A DNA stretch of 33,017 bases from JAZFYD01 sp036443405 (GTDB lineage Bacteria; Planctomycetota; PLA2), in contig JAZFYD010000223.1 in the NCBI GenBank assembly GCA_036443405.1, forward strand, positions 1 to 33,017, read 5' to 3'. Under the pieces are notes generated by a model. The model made no database searches. It saw only the letters and a program-made list of their open reading frames with translations, and was not told the origin of the DNA. A program made the translations under genes and the position numbers. This document shows, piece by piece, positions 31,086-33,017 of this stretch; positions within the stretch are counted from its first letter, which is position 1; the number at the start of each line of letters is the position of its first letter.

Positions 31086-32912
31086 ATGGTGGGAATGACG
31101 ACAAGAACGATCGCGTGTATGGGACTGCTGGTTGCAATGGCGAGCGGCAAGGATCTGGACCCCGACACGATCGCGGGAATGGACGCAGAAGTGCGCGGCG
31201 ACTGGATCCGCGCCGTCGAGGCTTTCAGGCGCGTCATCGCGCAGCCCGAGCCTCCCCGACTCGCACGCCCGCGCTACCGCGCCGCGAAAAAGCGCGCGCT
31301 TGTGGTCTACAACAAGGAGATCAGGCGCCTCCTCAAGGAGAAGAGGTGGGCCGAACTCGCGGATTGCGCGGCCTGTCTGCGCCTCATCGACCCGAAGTCG
31401 AGTTTCGTCAAGCGCGCGCTGAAGGCGTGTGAAAAACAAGGTGTCGCGGTGCCCACAATCCCGCCCGACGGCGAGGGCGCCCATGAGGCATTCCCGCACC
31501 GCAGTCCCGGCGCGCGCGCGCGTAGCCTGGGCGCGTGCGGATCCTCGCGCACGGAAGCGACCAGGATCATCCGGGGGTGCCTCGCGTTTCTGGCCGGAGC
31601 GCAGAAAGACGACGGCGGATGGGACTGCGCCGCACACGGTGGGAAGCCGCAATATGACGTCGGCGTCACCGCGCTCGCCGTGTTGGCACTCCTGTCGGAC
31701 GGGCCCGAAGCGATGCAGGGACCGAATGCGGCACGCATCGACAAGGGGATCCAGTTCATGCTCGCGTCGAAATCAACGGAGGGCTACCTCGGACCCACCA
31801 GGACGCAGCACTTCATCTACATGCACGCGATGGCTACCGCGGCGCTGGCTGAGTACGCGATCTTGTCGGGCAAGGTCTCAGCCCTTAAAAAGGAACTGAC
31901 GGCTGCCCGCGACCTGCTGATTCGGCATCAGACACCTAAGAGCGGATGGGGTTATGACACCAAAGTCGGGCCGCCCGACACTTCCGCGACCGCTTGGTGC
32001 GTGTTTGCGTTGTCGCGCCTCGAACTTGCCGGCGTCGCGATTCCCGAATCGGCGTACGAAGGCGCGCTCAACTGGGTCAGAAAGGTCACGGACACCGAGT
32101 TCGGCCAAGCTGGTTACAAGCAAAAAGGCGGTGCAAGCGCGCGACCGGAAGGCAAACAGGACCTGTTCCCCGCCGAACAGACTCAATCGGCCACCGCCGC
32201 GGCGTGTTTGATTCGAGCGTTAATTTCGCCGGACACCATTGGGAAAACGGTTCGAGGCTTCGAACTGATCAAGGGCACGCCCGCCGCGTCGAACAACGCG
32301 GACATGTATTACTGGTATCACGCGCACCAGGCGTTTCAGGCCGCCCGCGGTAGCATACCGGCGGACTGGTACGAGGGGCTGGTGGACGCGCTCAAGCCTC
32401 ACCTGGGCGAAGCCGGAGCGGTTCGGCCGTCCGGTCCGTGGGGCGACGACGGCGGCAGGATCTACTCGACGGCGCTCTGCGCCCTTGCGCTTGCGGCTCC
32501 CTATCGTGAGAACGGACCGGGAACCGGCCGGGGCAAAACCCCCTCGGCCTTTCTACGCACCGGGAAACGGACCGTCGATATGGCTGGATGGTTCGCTTCG
32601 GTGGAGTCCGGCATCTACGTGGACACCGGAACCAAGCTGATCATCCGCACATCGGGAGCCATCAGCCCGGATCGCAAAGCACGGCCGTACCCTCCCAAAG
32701 GGATCCCAAAGGGCGGCAAGGCCCGTTTCAAAGACCATCCGTATGGGTGTCTGCTCGGTCGCATCGGCCCAAAAGGGAAGCTGTTCCGTATGCCACCGGC
32801 CGGCAAACCGATGGTCGCCAGGAGCCCGGGCCATCTTGTGTTCTGGCACAACGCAAGGCCCACGGTCAGCGCGAGCGGCTCCTGGACGATCGAGATCTCG
32901 CTCGAACGCTAG
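31086..32912 (+). CDS. Secreted protein with squalene-cyclase/prenyltransferase-type alpha repeats
   Basis: This protein has 608 residues from the ATG at 31086. A hydrophobic N-terminus (TIACMGLLVAMASGKD) looks like a signal peptide. Residues about 20-110 are basic and helical, and could be a TPR-like stretch. From about 160 to 480 come (alpha/alpha)6-barrel repeats as in squalene-hopene cyclases and prenyltransferases: FLAGAQKDDGGWDC, YDVGVTALAVLALLSDG, LLIRHQTPKSGWGYDTK, TSATAWCVFALSRLELAG, QSATAAACLIRALISPD and YSTALCALALAAPY. The catalytic DxDD motif of cyclases is not seen, so this is probably a structural or binding relative, common in Planctomycetota. The C-terminal ~110 residues are strand-rich. 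Its stop shares CTAG with the end of the convergent gene at the window edge. Confidence 0.85.
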   Translation: MVGMTTRTIACMGLLVAMASGKDLDPDTIAGMDAEVRGDWIRAVEAFRRVIAQPEPPRLARPRYRAAKKRALVVYNKEIRRLLKEKRWAELADCAACLRLIDPKSSFVKRALKACEKQGVAVPTIPPDGEGAHEAFPHRSPGARARSLGACGSSRTEATRIIRGCLAFLAGAQKDDGGWDCAAHGGKPQYDVGVTALAVLALLSDGPEAMQGPNAARIDKGIQFMLASKSTEGYLGPTRTQHFIYMHAMATAALAEYAILSGKVSALKKELTAARDLLIRHQTPKSGWGYDTKVGPPDTSATAWCVFALSRLELAGVAIPESAYEGALNWVRKVTDTEFGQAGYKQKGGASARPEGKQDLFPAEQTQSATAAACLIRALISPDTIGKTVRGFELIKGTPAASNNADMYYWYHAHQAFQAARGSIPADWYEGLVDALKPHLGEAGAVRPSGPWGDDGGRIYSTALCALALAAPYRENGPGTGRGKTPSAFLRTGKRTVDMAGWFASVESGIYVDTGTKLIIRTSGAISPDRKARPYPPKGIPKGGKARFKDHPYGCLLGRIGPKGKLFRMPPAGKPMVARSPGHLVFWHNARPTVSASGSWTIEISLER

Positions 32913-33017
32913 CGCACGATCAGCGTGAACGGTTCGCTGCGCGCCTGCTGGTCCTCGTCGTACATCGCGAACGCGCGCGCCGGGCGCGTGAGGTACGTGC
33001 CGCGCCCGATGACCTGC
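32909..33017 (-). CDS. C-terminal end of an unidentified gene (partial)
   Basis: Only the last 35 residues are in the window: QVIGRGTYLTRPARAFAMYD and then EDQQARSEPFTLIVR before the TAG. The alternating pattern suggests beta strands. I cannot identify the family. The frame is open to the right edge and its stop codon overlaps that of the convergent gene by 4 bp (CTAG), a layout repeated elsewhere in this window, which supports it being real. Confidence 0.6.
   Translation of the reverse strand, partial: QVIGRGTYLTRPARAFAMYDEDQQARSEPFTLIVR

Noticed and set aside
1..33017. CRISPR arrays, tRNA or rRNA genes, restriction-modification or toxin-antitoxin systems
   Set aside because: Looked for regular spaced repeats, cloverleaf-like segments and known defence families on both strands; none seen.

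Overview
The window is 33 kb of GC-rich chromosomal DNA, densely coding on both strands. Several features together suggest a member of the Planctomycetota or a similar deep lineage: a protein kinase overlapping an ECF sigma factor, a GIDE-LemA fusion protein, an ARPP-1-like secreted protein, a secreted protein with squalene-cyclase-type repeats, an EF-hand protein, and many lipoproteins and signal peptides. This placement is an inference, because no rRNA or other marker gene is present.

Layout. 1-627: start of a lipoprotein with an ethylbenzene-dehydrogenase-type haem-binding domain, cut by the window edge. 763-1404: two overlapping small ORFs of unclear status and one copy of a 74-bp dispersed repeat. 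1443-7345: a complete tripartite RND efflux operon (adaptor, pump, outer-membrane lipoprotein), transcribed leftwards from a candidate promoter near 7400-7440 that carries a palindrome. 7431-7754: a remnant ORF with the second repeat copy. 7751-8929: GIDE-LemA membrane protein. 9034-9171: a short element bounded by 16-bp perfect inverted repeats. 9199-10697: spermidine-synthase-like protein and an AlkD-type DNA glycosylase. 10824-14807: a small unknown protein, then an ECF sigma factor overlapping a large Ser/Thr kinase. 14976-16197: uracil phosphoribosyltransferase and a GNAT protein. 16203-22514: single genes in alternating directions (two DinB-like proteins, a CAP-domain protein, a large unknown, a RimJ-like GNAT, a DUF4136-type lipoprotein, membrane proteins). 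22511-27103: four leftward genes, three with signal peptides (EF-hand/Arg-Asp-rich, YcxB-like, ARPP-1-like, S41 protease). 27187-32912: rightward genes (VOC protein, lipoprotein, UbiD-family decarboxylase, glycosyltransferase, squalene-cyclase-repeat protein). 32909-33017: the end of a leftward gene cut by the edge. I see no tRNA, rRNA, CRISPR array or intact transposase.

Two whole-window patterns stand out. First, ten genes that begin transcription units have a TANNNT hexamer ending only 6-8 nt before the start codon and no Shine-Dalgarno sequence, as expected for leaderless mRNAs. A different set, mostly exported proteins or operon members, has clear Shine-Dalgarno sequences. Second, six of eight convergent gene pairs end within 8 bp of each other, and three of them share one CTAG as both stop codons, leaving no room for an intrinsic terminator between them.

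I did not find a convincing defence island or other new multigene system. The most unusual items are the leaderless architecture, the inverted-repeat element, the dispersed repeat in broken ORFs, and some odd single proteins.
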